A stretch of 64,000 nt of DNA. It comes from an uncultured Eubacteriales bacterium. Its GTDB lineage: Bacteria > Bacillota > Clostridia > Oscillospirales > Acutalibacteraceae. Position numbers and translations under genes: made by a program. The stretch spans positions 1 to 64,000 of the forward strand of contig CAKTVV010000005.1 of assembly GCA_934630515.1 (NCBI GenBank), given 5' to 3'. The first letter of the stretch is position 1. Each line of letters begins with the position of its first letter. The notes under the pieces are model-generated. The model was not told the origin of the DNA. It searched no databases and saw only the letters and a list, made by a program, of their open reading frames with translations. This document shows positions 1 to 8,201 of this stretch, in pieces.

Positions 1-326
1 TCTGCGCCCATACGGACATTTTTATCAACGGTCATATCGGGAAGAAGATAATACTGCTGAAAGATAAACCCGATATTTTCCTTGCGGAATTTGGTCAGCG
101 CTTTATCGGAAAGCTCCGCAATATTCAAGCCGTCGTATTCAATACTTCCGCCGTCAACCCTTTCAAGCCCCGACAGACAATTCAGCAGTGTCGATTTTCC
201 AGACCCCGACGCCCCTAAAATCACGGCAAAATCACCATCCGAAATTTGCAGGTCAATGCCTTTCAATATATCGGCTTTGCTTTCACCAAAGCCGTAAGAC
301 TTAGTAACACCCTTTGCTTCAATCAT
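1..326 (-). CDS. ABC transporter ATP-binding protein (partial)
   Basis: The first 108 or so residues of an ABC ATPase run off the left edge. Visible are the start MIEAKGVTKSYG, a Walker A GASGSGKST near residues 39-47, and a Q-loop FQQYYLLPDMT near residue 93. This layout matches the LolD/MacB-type family, which works with a permease of the FtsX/MacB kind in export or antimicrobial-peptide resistance. Its ATG lies inside the end of the TetR gene (8-base overlap), so the two are translationally coupled and the regulator probably controls this transporter. The permease would lie to the left, outside the window. Confidence 0.85.
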   Translation of the reverse strand, partial: MIEAKGVTKSYGFGESKADILKGIDLQISDGDFAVILGASGSGKSTLLNCLSGLERVDGGSIEYDGLNIAELSDKALTKFRKENIGFIFQQYYLLPDMTVDKNVRMGA

Positions 327-894
327 TGCGGATACCTCCGTTTTCGTAACGATGCTTTAATCCCTCGTACACATCAGTCAAAGCTCGGCTTGCAAGCGTC
401 TCATCCCACTCATAGAAACCCGTTGCGATCATTGACACAATGCCGTGTGTGTATGCCCACATTTCAAGATAAAAAAATCTTGCTGCTTCCTTGTCGATGT
501 TGACCTGCTTGGCGATCAGCCCGATCAGCGCTTCCATTTCTTCGGGATTTTCTTTGATTTGCTCCCCCGAACGGTCACGCATAAAGAGCAACTTGAACAG
601 CTCTTTTTCTTCTTTTGCAAAGCGGATATACGCCATTCCGCTCGCTTTATACGGAACATACCTCCCGCTTTTTATTTCTTCTTCCCGAAAGGATTGATAA
701 AGTTTATTCGCCGCACCGATAATTCCTTTCTGCACATCCGCCATATTCTCAAAATGGCTGAAAATCGGGCGGGAAGTCGTGCCGAGTCTATCACCGAGCG
801 ACCGTGCCGAAACAGCGGAAAATCCTTTCTCTCGTGTCAGCTCGATTGCGGCATCAAGCACCTGTTCTTTTGTAAACATATAGCTTCGGGGCAT
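319..894 (-). CDS. TetR/AcrR family regulator
   Basis: 191 residues. The N-terminal helix-turn-helix is typical of TetR proteins (TKEQVLDAAIELTREKGF, then SARSLGDRLG and FSHFENMADV in the first 55 residues). The remainder is a helical ligand-binding domain whose natural ligand cannot be read. The gene overlaps the downstream ABC ATPase by 8 bases, so it probably regulates a self-contained drug- or peptide-export cargo operon. A 28-bp imperfect palindrome over its own transcription start suggests autorepression. Confidence 0.85.
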   Translation of the reverse strand: MPRSYMFTKEQVLDAAIELTREKGFSAVSARSLGDRLGTTSRPIFSHFENMADVQKGIIGAANKLYQSFREEEIKSGRYVPYKASGMAYIRFAKEEKELFKLLFMRDRSGEQIKENPEEMEALIGLIAKQVNIDKEAARFFYLEMWAYTHGIVSMIATGFYEWDETLASRALTDVYEGLKHRYENGGIRND

Positions 895-916
895 AACCGT
901 ACTCCTTTTCTTTGTG

Positions 917-976
917 AATACATCCGTAGCGTTACGAGTGTATTTTTATTATAGCATAGGAGTAGAGGAAATGCAA
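917..976 (-). promoter_or_regulatory. Promoter and palindromic operator of the tetR-ABC operon
   Basis: On the minus strand there is a -35 TTGCAT (976-971), a 17-bp spacer and a perfect -10 TATAAT (953-948). Just downstream, 944-917 is an imperfect palindrome centred between 930 and 931: the arm AATACATCCGTAGC faces a partner whose reverse complement is AATACACTCGTAAC, 11 of 14 identical. Its place over the start point fits a TetR repressor site. Binding is an inference. Confidence 0.65.
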
Positions 977-986
977 TAGGTTCCTC

Positions 987-1016
987 AAAAGAGGCTTAAA
1001 CAGCCAAGCCTCTTTT
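987..1016. terminator. Bidirectional terminator-like hairpin
   Basis: An 11-bp perfect stem (AAAAGAGGCTT with AAGCCTCTTTT) and an 8-base loop. A-runs on one side and T-runs on the other would let it work in both directions. It separates the tetR promoter from the end of the conjugation operon. Confidence 0.7.
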
Positions 1017-1062
1017 CTGTAAAATATATAGGATACAATTTTACAGACACAAGGTGGTGAGC

Positions 1063-1332
1063 TTATGGACGAAAGAAACAATAGTTATGTAAGGCAAAAG
1101 AGCAAACAGAGGAAAGAAAACCTCTGTTTCTCCTTTGCCATTTTTTAATATGACGGGACACCATACCCAAGGATCTCATAATGTCCCACGGGATATTGGT
1201 TCTGTCGGCAGCTATCGCCGGAATTTCCTTTAACTGTGCCGCTATATTCATCCTTTTCTGCTGTAATCTCCTTAGAGTAGGCTTTTCAAGGAGGCTCACG
1301 GTGGACCGGGGCTGGGCCCACCGTTTGGGCAT
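1063..1332 (-). CDS. Hypothetical protein downstream of the HTH gene
   Basis: An 89-residue frame from ATG 1332 (preceded by AAGGGGGTGGT) to 1063. I recognise no domain. The stretch NIAAQLKEIPAIAADRTNIP looks protein-like, but the last 25 or so residues lie opposite the short plus-strand peptide and a hairpin, so the end may be spurious. A second possible start with a weak AAAAGG site is at 1250. It could be a decayed fragment of a longer ICE gene. Confidence 0.3.
   Translation of the reverse strand: MPKRWAQPRSTVSLLEKPTLRRLQQKRMNIAAQLKEIPAIAADRTNIPWDIMRSLGMVSRHIKKWQRRNRGFLSSVCSFALHNYCFFRP
1065..1148 (+). CDS. Possible 27-residue peptide, function unknown
   Basis: ATG at 1065 with an upstream AAGGTGGTGAG ribosome site 4 bases away opens a short, lysine/arginine-rich frame (MDERNNSYVRQKSKQRKEN and so on) ending at about 1148. 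A hairpin with 9-bp arms (AAACAGAGG and CCTCTGTTT) falls inside it. It may instead be the remnant of a longer gene or a leader. The ribosome site is the only real support. Confidence 0.25.
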   Translation: MDERNNSYVRQKSKQRKENLCFSFAIF

Positions 1333-1360
1333 ACCACCCCCTTGGCGTAAAATTTCAGTT

Positions 1361-1618
1361 TCAGAGAATATAATAGCGATTGGAAGTCGCACTGCCGTTT
1401 TCACGGTAGTGCGGCTCCTTTCGTATGAGGGATGCTTTTTCCAGATCCCGAATAGCTCGCTTTACGGTGCTGCGGGACAGCGACAGATCCGCAGCGATCG
1501 TTTTGATCCCCGGCCATGCTTTCCGCTCCTTATCCATCCGGTCATGCAGATAGAGATACACCAGCTTGGCCCGGTGCGGCAGCTCGCCGTTTTCATATAG
1601 CTTCTGAAAATAGGACAT
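1361..1618 (-). CDS. Helix-turn-helix protein of ICE type
   Basis: 85 residues. A winged-helix/HTH is visible over about residues 35-70 (AWPGIKTIAADLSLSRSTVKRAI), with the recognition helix SLSRSTVKRAIRDLEKA and the wing LIRKEPHYRENG. Such short HTH proteins recur at this position in Clostridia conjugative elements and are often labelled replication-initiator-like or regulatory. It starts 12 bases after the coupling-protein stop, with an AGGCGGTGG ribosome site, so it ends the transfer operon. Its DNA target is unknown. Confidence 0.75.
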   Translation of the reverse strand: MSYFQKLYENGELPHRAKLVYLYLHDRMDKERKAWPGIKTIAADLSLSRSTVKRAIRDLEKASLIRKEPHYRENGSATSNRYYIL

Positions 1619-1630
1619 TGGACCACCGCC

Positions 1631-3454
1631 TTATCCTGTCCGAAGAGGCTTTGGCGTTTTCGTCTGCTCTGCGATATGATCCAGCTCCTGCTCCGGTGTC
1701 GCCTCTACCGGCTCGGTCATGGTCGGGCCACCGGACGCTGCCGTGCGTGGCTTAGATGGTGTTCTTCTTTCCTGCGGGAACTGATCCGTAATGGCATGGA
1801 TCAGCCTTTCACGGGAGATATACTGCACCCGTCGAGCGCCCCGATCCTCCACGGTATAGGCTTGGCTCGGAAAAGAGATGCCCCATTTCATAAACAGCTT
1901 GAGCCGGGAGACAAAGGGGTGCGCACCGGTTTTCATCACAATGAAGGAGCCTTTCTTCATGCTTTTCAGTTCATCCGCCGTCATAAGAGGCCGCTCCGTC
2001 ATTTGCAGACTCTGGGACGGATCGTTTTTGCTCCGGGATACGGAGCCGGTCATGACCGTGCGGGAGCCAAGCGCCTTGGAGATGACCTCCGCCGTTTCAC
2101 TGGAGGGCGCAAAGCCGCCCGCAATGGTGAGCTGGCAGTTGTCCTGAATGATAGCTGCGCCCTCCCGGCCATAGTTCTTTTCAAGCTGTTGGTAGCCCTG
2201 AATAATCGCAGCGATGCTCATGCCACGAGAGCGGGACGCCGAAAACATCATTTCCACAGACTGTATGGGCGGAAGGGTGCCGAATTCATCGCAGTAGAAA
2301 AACACACGGCTTGGCAGTCTGCCGCCATTTTCGTCTGCTACAGAAAGGATCTCCCGGTATAGCTGCTGAATGAGCAGACTCACCATGAAGTAGGCATTGG
2401 GGTTTTCCTCCGGAAGCACAAGAAAGATCGCAGACTTTTCATGGCAGAACCGCTCGGCGTCAATGGCCGTGTCAAAACACAGGACCTGCTCCATCTCGCT
2501 GTCGAGAAATGCGTTCAGGCGGGACATTGCAGTACTCATGATGCTGGCCATGGCTTGGTCGCCGGTAGACAGCGCTGCGCCGGAAAACCAGCGGGCCTTA
2601 TGATCCGGCGGCAGGCGATCCATGAGGAGCTGAAACTGATTTTTCCCTTTGACACCGCTGGGAGCCATCAGTTCCTGTATGAGCTTGAACACAGACACGA
2701 TGTGCCGCTCCTCTGGCTGTGCGAACTCTGCGATCAATAAAATCACAGCGGTCAGAAGCCCCTCTGCAGAATCATAGAAAAATGCGTTCTGACCGTAGGC
2801 GGAAGCATCGCCGTCCCCGTAGATCAGCGTCTTGGCAATGATCTTTGCGTACTTCTCCGCTTTGGCCCGGTATGCAACCTCGCCCGGATCCTCCTTGTGC
2901 AGATCCATATACTTGTTGACGAGGTGAAGCAAATTGTTGCCGTCTGACTTGGTGGGGTTTCGCAAGTCGATGACGGCCACCTGATACCCGTACTCCTCGG
3001 CGATCGCTCCGTAGTTCCGATAGAGATCGCCCTTGGTATCAGTGGTCAGGAAGGACATTCCCGAAGCACAGGCATATTCCAGATTGGGGTACAGCCAGTA
3101 GGCCGTCTTGCCGCAGCCAGCGGCACCCACCATCATACAATGCACATCGGCATCATCCACAAGGGCGACGGTTTCACCGCCCTTGTTCTGGCAGCCGACA
3201 ATGATCCCCTGCGGGAGCTTTGGCAGCGCATTCTGCTTTGCCTGCCTGCGCCATTTCTCCGGTGTGAACGGCACCTGCCGATATACTTTTCGGATCTCGG
3301 CTTTGGTGGAGAAGCGTGCTGTGCCATGCTGTCCGTCGCCTACGGTTTTGGATTTGATGTTGTTCAGATTGTAGATGTGTGCAAGGAGCGTCACGCCACC
3401 CAGCACGCAAAACATGACCGTCGCAACAACGATCAGAGCTGTAAGGTTGGGCAT
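1631..3454 (-). CDS. Type IV coupling protein, VirD4/TraG family
   Basis: 607 residues. One membrane segment (about 5-27) is followed by the soluble motor: Walker A GAAGCGKTAYW at about 110-120 and Walker B with the family sequence FFYCDEFGTLP near 390. After that come the FSASRSRGMS and IQGYQQLEKNYG segments typical of TraG/VirD4 hexamers. It would carry the relaxase-DNA complex to the secretion channel at the inner membrane using ATP. The start is ATG 3454 with AGGAGG five bases upstream. It overlaps the end of the toprim gene by 22 bases, so both belong to one operon. Full length for the family. Confidence 0.93.
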   Translation of the reverse strand: MPNLTALIVVATVMFCVLGGVTLLAHIYNLNNIKSKTVGDGQHGTARFSTKAEIRKVYRQVPFTPEKWRRQAKQNALPKLPQGIIVGCQNKGGETVALVDDADVHCMMVGAAGCGKTAYWLYPNLEYACASGMSFLTTDTKGDLYRNYGAIAEEYGYQVAVIDLRNPTKSDGNNLLHLVNKYMDLHKEDPGEVAYRAKAEKYAKIIAKTLIYGDGDASAYGQNAFFYDSAEGLLTAVILLIAEFAQPEERHIVSVFKLIQELMAPSGVKGKNQFQLLMDRLPPDHKARWFSGAALSTGDQAMASIMSTAMSRLNAFLDSEMEQVLCFDTAIDAERFCHEKSAIFLVLPEENPNAYFMVSLLIQQLYREILSVADENGGRLPSRVFFYCDEFGTLPPIQSVEMMFSASRSRGMSIAAIIQGYQQLEKNYGREGAAIIQDNCQLTIAGGFAPSSETAEVISKALGSRTVMTGSVSRSKNDPSQSLQMTERPLMTADELKSMKKGSFIVMKTGAHPFVSRLKLFMKWGISFPSQAYTVEDRGARRVQYISRERLIHAITDQFPQERRTPSKPRTAASGGPTMTEPVEATPEQELDHIAEQTKTPKPLRTG

Positions 3455-4350
3455 CGTATTTCCTCCTGCTGTGAGAATAAAAGATCCTCATTCCAATCCT
3501 TTTGGATCGGGACGAGGATCTCGCTTGGGATACCGTGTTCCTTTAATTTTTCTGCAATACGCCTTGCCGCTGCTTGCCCCGGCTCATCGTGATCGAGACA
3601 AAGACAGACTCGCCGGATGCCGGGGTTGTCTTTCATCATCTGCCAGAGCACTTGATCGGACACACCGCAGGCTGCGGCGTAGCTATGCGCCTGCCAATCC
3701 TCTTTGTACAAGGAGAGAAAGCTCAGCAGGTCGATGGGCGCTTCAAATAAATAGAGGCAGTCACTTTGCCCATGCCAGTGAAAGGCATACTCCGGCAGGC
3801 TGCCGTCCTGATTGCCCTTGTAAGCGCTCTGGGAACCGCTGCCGCGTTTATGCGCATGGCGAGGCACTCCGTTTTGGTCGTAACCGACGAATATGGCGTT
3901 GTGGTAAGGTGCGGATTCATAGATCATATTCTTCTGCGCAAACACATTTACCACATCCCGATTAAGGCCACGACAGCGCAGTAGGTACGCATAAACCCGA
4001 CGCATATCCTCGTTTTTCTCTGGGAGCACAAATGGTTTGGGCGGTTGCCTCTGGATCGGCGGAGACAGCGTCAGCGATCCTCCGCAGCCGCTCAGCAAAA
4101 ATTCGACCGCCTCCGGATAGCTTTTGCCCATGAAGCGGCGCACAAAATCGATGGCGTCGCCGCCCTCATGGTCATACTGGTGAAACCACAGATTACCTCG
4201 AACCGTGACCTTGGCGCTGCCATCTTTCCATTCGTATTCACTGCCGGAGCGTTTCAGTGTCTGACCCTGCCTGCGGAGCAGCTCGGCAATATCCGTTTGC
4301 CGGGCTGTCTGTTTTTGTTCTTCTGTAAAGTGTATATATTGAGTAGCCAT
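3433..4350 (-). CDS. Toprim-domain primase-like protein (DUF3991 type)
   Basis: About 305 residues from ATG 4350, chosen because an AAGGAGGGG site sits just before it. The first 100 residues resemble the DnaG-like N-terminal DUF3991 region (WKDGSAKVTVRGNLWFHQYD, then GGDAIDFVRRFM) without the usual CHC2 zinc cysteines. A toprim fold follows, with the acidic motifs YLFEAPIDLLSF and CLDHDEPGQAAA giving the catalytic Glu and Asp-x-Asp. Such proteins on ICEs are thought to prime replacement-strand synthesis after transfer. It sits directly upstream of the coupling protein and overlaps it. Confidence 0.82.
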   Translation of the reverse strand: MATQYIHFTEEQKQTARQTDIAELLRRQGQTLKRSGSEYEWKDGSAKVTVRGNLWFHQYDHEGGDAIDFVRRFMGKSYPEAVEFLLSGCGGSLTLSPPIQRQPPKPFVLPEKNEDMRRVYAYLLRCRGLNRDVVNVFAQKNMIYESAPYHNAIFVGYDQNGVPRHAHKRGSGSQSAYKGNQDGSLPEYAFHWHGQSDCLYLFEAPIDLLSFLSLYKEDWQAHSYAAACGVSDQVLWQMMKDNPGIRRVCLCLDHDEPGQAAARRIAEKLKEHGIPSEILVPIQKDWNEDLLFSQQEEIRCPTLQL

Positions 4351-4416
4351 AGCCCCTCCTTGCCAAAGCAACCGCCCGCATCATAGTGATACGGGCGGCT
4401 GCTGATCTTGATTTGT

Positions 4417-4719
4417 TTACTTGTCGAGCCGCGGAAGAATGACTGGAGCTGTTTTGTCCTTGCCGTGTATCTCGACCATAAGATCGATCCCGAAGCGGAC
4501 CCCCTCGGCATAGGTGCAGCGGCACTCATCCTCGGCGATCGACAGACAGAGCGCATTCAGTTCGGTGAGTAGCTCCTGCCGATCTGCGGGCAGTGCCTCT
4601 CGGATACTTTGCATGATACGGGTTTTCTTCTGCAGCTTTTCCCGGTATTCCTCCGTACCGGGGACTGCCGTTTCGGACGGGATGATCTCACCGTCATATA
4701 ACTTTTCCAGAATAGTCAT
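4417..4719 (-). CDS. Small ICE protein, DUF6809-like
   Basis: About 100 residues from ATG 4719, preceded by AGGAGGTG. Helical and charged, starting MTILEKLYDGEIIPSE and ending in a region rich in Glu and Cys (SIAEDECRCTYAEGVRFGI). The layout recalls the DUF6809 family of small ICE and phage proteins, which has no known function. It lies between relaxase and toprim genes. Its leader carries a hairpin motif repeated before the lipoprotein gene near 22.8 kb. Confidence 0.65.
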   Translation of the reverse strand: MTILEKLYDGEIIPSETAVPGTEEYREKLQKKTRIMQSIREALPADRQELLTELNALCLSIAEDECRCTYAEGVRFGIDLMVEIHGKDKTAPVILPRLDK

Positions 4720-4732
4720 GGTAACACCTCCT

Positions 4733-4774
4733 GCTACAACGATACAAAGCTGGCCCTTGAAAGTCCAGCGAGAA
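4733..4774 (-). promoter_or_regulatory. Conserved leader hairpin, copy 1
   Basis: Reading the minus strand, GCTGGACTTTCAAGGGCCAGC contributes a hairpin (GCTGG with CCAGC), followed by a spacer (TTTGTATCGTTGTAG) and the AGGAGGTG ribosome site of the next gene. A related leader with the same 17-base ATTCTCGCTGGACTTTC start lies at about 22,825-22,873. The loop ACTTTCA is conserved while the pairing partner differs. Function unknown. Confidence 0.45.
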
Positions 4775-4859
4775 TAGGCCATGAAAAAAGAAAATTTTGA
4801 AATGCCGTATGGGTTTATTATACCGCATTTTGCAAAGGAAAACAGGACAGCCGGGAAAT

Positions 4860-7055
4860 TTACTCCATCCGCAATCCGTGCAGCTGTTTCTTTTCTTCGA
4901 TTTTCCGGCGCAGCTTGCGGTCGATGGCCGCACGTTGCCTATCCTCTTTCTTGAGCCGATCTTCAAACATTCTGGTAAGCCGAGAGAGCAGACGCAAGGA
5001 CGCCATACCTACCGACGGGCTGCGCAGCCTGCCGCTGTAATAGCCTTGCAGCAGCCGGGCGGCATACACATTGCCTTGCTCGGCGGCTGCCGTCAGCAGC
5101 TCGATCCCAGCCTCTGTATCCCGTTTGACTTCTTTTCCGAACAGTAGTATCTTCCCAAGCTGATACTGTGCATATTGATTTTTCTGCGCCGCAGATTCAT
5201 TGAGCCAATGAAGCGCCTTTTCCGCATCCTTTGGAATGCCGTCCTCACACAGATAGAGCCTTGCCAGCAGATACTGCGCCTGACTATTTTTCTGAAGCGC
5301 TGAAGCCATGAGCAGGCGCTCCGCTTCTGCCAAATTCTTTTCCGTATGCTCTCCACGAAAGAAAAACTTGCCGAGAAGATACTGTGCCCACATATTGCTG
5401 CGCTCTGCGGATTCTTTCAGCAGGCGGATCGCCTTGTGCTCGTCGCTGACGCTTGTCTGCCCGGCAAGATGCATTTTGGCAAGAGAGTATTTGGCATAGC
5501 TGTTTCCCTGTGCAGAGGCTTTTTCAAACAGTGCCTCCGCCTGCGCCAGATCCTGCTCGACCAGTTCTCCTTTAAGATAGACCTTGCCCAAAAGATACTG
5601 TGCGCAGTCGTTGTTCTGCTGCTCGGCCTGCCATGCACGCTGCAGGCCATAAGCTACATTCTGCTCCACCTCTGTCCCGGCCAGATACAGCTTTCCGAGT
5701 CGGTACTGCGCATACTCATAGCCTTGGTCTGCTGAAAGCTCCAACCAGCGAACTGCCTCCACCGGATCATAGATCGGACTGTCCTTGTCCAAGTACAATT
5801 TTACCTTGCAATACTGAAACAGCGGATCATTCGGATCGTTCCACTTTTTCTTCCCGGCGTTCTCCTGCGGAGCTTCTTCCTGCTCCAGAGGTTCCGGTGC
5901 ATCCTCCTCTGAATTCGAGAGGCTGTCCTCGAAGGTGATGCGGTCATACAAAATGTTCAGGGACTCTTGAATGACCGCATTTTTGATCGCCTTGAATTCT
6001 TTGTTCTGTGACAGTGGGATGCGCTGCTCTGGCGTATCCTGATAGGTTCCGATGATCGTATCCCGCTGTGCGTACCACAGATCATAGAGCGCTGCGATCT
6101 CCGGGTTCTTTGCCAGCTCGTCCACGACGGCGTTGACCAGATTACGCCCGGCCTGCGGCAGATAGCCGTAGACCTTTTTGCCCTTGTGGTTCTGCATCTG
6201 CTGGGATAATTTCAGAAGCAGCTCCGTGACCACCGGATCGTCATAGCTGCCGGAGTTGATGCGGGCAATGATGTCCGAGAGAATGTCGCGGCTCCGCCCG
6301 GTCAGCTCATTGCGCTGATTGGTCTGCTCTACATAGACCTGTAGAAGGTCATGGCGAAAGATCTGTTTCGCAAAGGCCGCCTTGAGATTGCGGATCCCCT
6401 GCTTAGTGAGATAGGGTTCTTTGCCGGTAGAGTAGACCACCATATGCACATGGGGATGATAGCTCTCATCGTGATAGGCGGCATACCATTTCAGATCTGT
6501 CAGCGGGATCTTCATGTTCTCCGCAATGGTTTCAGCTTGAGAGCGCAGGAGGTTTCTCCAAGCATAGGCGTTGTCGTAGCCAAGGCGGGCCGCATCCTCC
6601 CGACGCAGAGAAATGATATGCGTCCACACATTGCCGTCGTGATTTGCGACCTCCGCCGCCACTTGAGAAAGGTTGATCGGCACATCCGCATCGGTAAATA
6701 AACCATGTGTGCCGTGCCGCTCGGCACGAGGGCGCTTGGCAATATACGAAACATAGTTTTCCCGTTTGCCGATGAGATCCACATTGTCATCGATGGCGCG
6801 GGAGATCAGCTCGGAAGCAGTTCCCTTATTGGACTTGGCGAGATAGTCGGCATATTCAAAGCTGTCCTTCACTTCCGGAAAGTCCCGCAGGAGTTCGCCG
6901 ATCAGTTTTCTCTGTTCCTTGGTGGCAGGCTGATGCTTCCATGTGTCATCGATCTTCTGCACACCCTCGCGCTTTGCAATATACTGAATAAGATGCTCGG
7001 AGTGCTGCTTGCTGCCCGCACGGAGATACCGGCTTTTCAAAATGATCCGAGCCAT
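4860..7055 (-). CDS. MobP-type relaxase fused to Sel1 repeats
   Basis: 731 residues. The N-terminal 240 hold a relaxase of the MobP class (MobP3-like): the histidine triad lies in YHDESYHPHVHMVVYS at about 194-209, and an early Tyr-rich region includes SYIAKRPRAERHG at 103-115. This would nick oriT and stay bound to the 5' end. The C-terminal part (about 430-690) is a run of roughly seven Sel1-type tetratricopeptide repeats, each with a form of AQYLLGKLYL. These probably make a protein-docking surface for the coupling protein or for host factors, which is an inference. It shares one base with the upstream accessory gene. Confidence 0.88.
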   Translation of the reverse strand: MARIILKSRYLRAGSKQHSEHLIQYIAKREGVQKIDDTWKHQPATKEQRKLIGELLRDFPEVKDSFEYADYLAKSNKGTASELISRAIDDNVDLIGKRENYVSYIAKRPRAERHGTHGLFTDADVPINLSQVAAEVANHDGNVWTHIISLRREDAARLGYDNAYAWRNLLRSQAETIAENMKIPLTDLKWYAAYHDESYHPHVHMVVYSTGKEPYLTKQGIRNLKAAFAKQIFRHDLLQVYVEQTNQRNELTGRSRDILSDIIARINSGSYDDPVVTELLLKLSQQMQNHKGKKVYGYLPQAGRNLVNAVVDELAKNPEIAALYDLWYAQRDTIIGTYQDTPEQRIPLSQNKEFKAIKNAVIQESLNILYDRITFEDSLSNSEEDAPEPLEQEEAPQENAGKKKWNDPNDPLFQYCKVKLYLDKDSPIYDPVEAVRWLELSADQGYEYAQYRLGKLYLAGTEVEQNVAYGLQRAWQAEQQNNDCAQYLLGKVYLKGELVEQDLAQAEALFEKASAQGNSYAKYSLAKMHLAGQTSVSDEHKAIRLLKESAERSNMWAQYLLGKFFFRGEHTEKNLAEAERLLMASALQKNSQAQYLLARLYLCEDGIPKDAEKALHWLNESAAQKNQYAQYQLGKILLFGKEVKRDTEAGIELLTAAAEQGNVYAARLLQGYYSGRLRSPSVGMASLRLLSRLTRMFEDRLKKEDRQRAAIDRKLRRKIEEKKQLHGLRME

Positions 7056-7483
7056 CAGTCATCTCCGTTTTGGAATCGTACCGCATCTTCTAAGCGCACC
7101 GCACCCCGCAGTCGCTTCACTTCTTCCACGCATAACCCGCGCAGCCGAGAGAGGGTGTCCTCATCGATCTGATTAGCTGCGGCAGTGACATGAAGCACCA
7201 TGCACAGCTCCACAGCGATCTTGAACAGCAGCGACGCCATCCGATCCTCTAAAGAGTCGAGGCTGCCCTGCATGGTGGAGACGATCACGCCGGGCAGATA
7301 GGCCCGGTACTCTGTGCTTGCCAGATACCCACAGTAAAACAGGATCGCTTTCTCAATGAATTCGCTGGGGCTTTTGCAGTTGTCCGCCTCATAATTTTTC
7401 AATATTTTCTCCTCTGTAGATGGGTAGATCCACAGAGGGATACGGATCTTCTTTTCTTTCAGGATGTTCACCTCCAAATACAT
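7055..7483 (-). CDS. Probable mobilisation accessory protein (MobC-like position)
   Basis: 142 residues, opening with a ribbon-like segment KKIRIPLWIYPSTEEKI and then a helix (SPSEFIEKAILFYCGYLAS), an arrangement seen in ribbon-helix-helix relaxase accessory factors. The C-terminal half is helical. It ends one base into the relaxase start, so the two are coupled. Family membership is inferred from position and the short N-terminal pattern. Confidence 0.6.
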   Translation of the reverse strand: MYLEVNILKEKKIRIPLWIYPSTEEKILKNYEADNCKSPSEFIEKAILFYCGYLASTEYRAYLPGVIVSTMQGSLDSLEDRMASLLFKIAVELCMVLHVTAAANQIDEDTLSRLRGLCVEEVKRLRGAVRLEDAVRFQNGDD

Positions 7484-7802
7484 GGATTTGCGGGCGCTTT
7501 ACGGGCAGCCGGTGTACCCGTAATTGGCAAATGCCTCATACAGGTGTACCTAAAGCGGAAAAGTTCAAAATGCGCAAAGCTCCTGAACGCAGTCCGCATT
7601 GCGGGCTGCTGTGGAGCGGCGGGCGGCATTTACAGCCACCCGCCTTTATCCTGCAACCAAATCGCAGGCGAACGCCAGCGGATTTGGCGCCGCATCCGTC
7701 TTGGCACACGCCCCCACAAAGCCGCCGTTTTGCTGCGTTTTCATTTTGGCGGGTATCGTCCCGCTTCTCCGCTGAAAGCTCCACACGAGGCCACACGGTG
7801 GC
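7484..7802. other. 319-bp noncoding region, candidate oriT
   Basis: No gene is supported here. The stretch precedes the relaxase accessory gene and is rich in inverted repeats. A hairpin at 618-644 past 7000 has arms GGCGGG and CCCGCC with an ATTTACA loop, and shorter ones follow in 7651-7711. An 8-bp direct repeat GGTGTACC occurs at 7511 and 7543, 32 bp apart. This is the usual place and structure of an origin of transfer. The nick site cannot be fixed from sequence alone. Confidence 0.4.
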
Positions 7803-8201
7803 TTACGGGCGGGGCTTTGGCTTGCGTGGGACTTTCCCATCCAACCGGGTAAAGCAACTTTCAGTATAGGACAGCCCGTGCCGCCTTGCAGCGCCATCGA
7901 GAATGCGCAGCATCTCGACCTCTTTAGGGCTGGCTGTGTCAGAGATGCCATCGTAAAAGATCCATTCCGGGGAAGAGGGATCGTCCTTGACCAGCACATC
8001 ATATCCCTGTATCAGCGTTTCATCTGAGCGATAAAGCACGGCGTTCAGACGAAGGCAGCCCACAGTCAGAGCCGCAATGACCATTTCGGAAAAGTCCTCC
8101 GGAGGCTGCCTTTTCAGTTGCCGGAGGCTCCGCTCATCCAGATAGCGCTCATAGATATAACCGCTGCCAAGCTGCTTTTGCAATTCTCTTTTGCGGCTCA
8201 T
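7803..8201 (-). CDS. Hypothetical ICE protein
   Basis: 132 residues, no family recognised. It is charged and helical at the start (MSRKRELQKQLGSGYIYERY). The middle contains a hydrophobic strand-rich section (IAALTVGCLRLNAVLY) and the tail is basic (KVPRKPKPRP). Its ATG overlaps the stop of the gamma-glutamylcyclotransferase-like gene by four bases, so it travels with the amidoligase pair and may belong to the same pathway. Confidence 0.65.
   Translation of the reverse strand: MSRKRELQKQLGSGYIYERYLDERSLRQLKRQPPEDFSEMVIAALTVGCLRLNAVLYRSDETLIQGYDVLVKDDPSSPEWIFYDGISDTASPKEVEMLRILDGAARRHGLSYTESCFTRLDGKVPRKPKPRP

Noticed and set aside
1063..1404. Whole 113-residue frame as one gene from position 1404.
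   Set aside because: The part before 1332 overlaps the HTH gene and has no ribosome site; only the shorter version is listed at low confidence.
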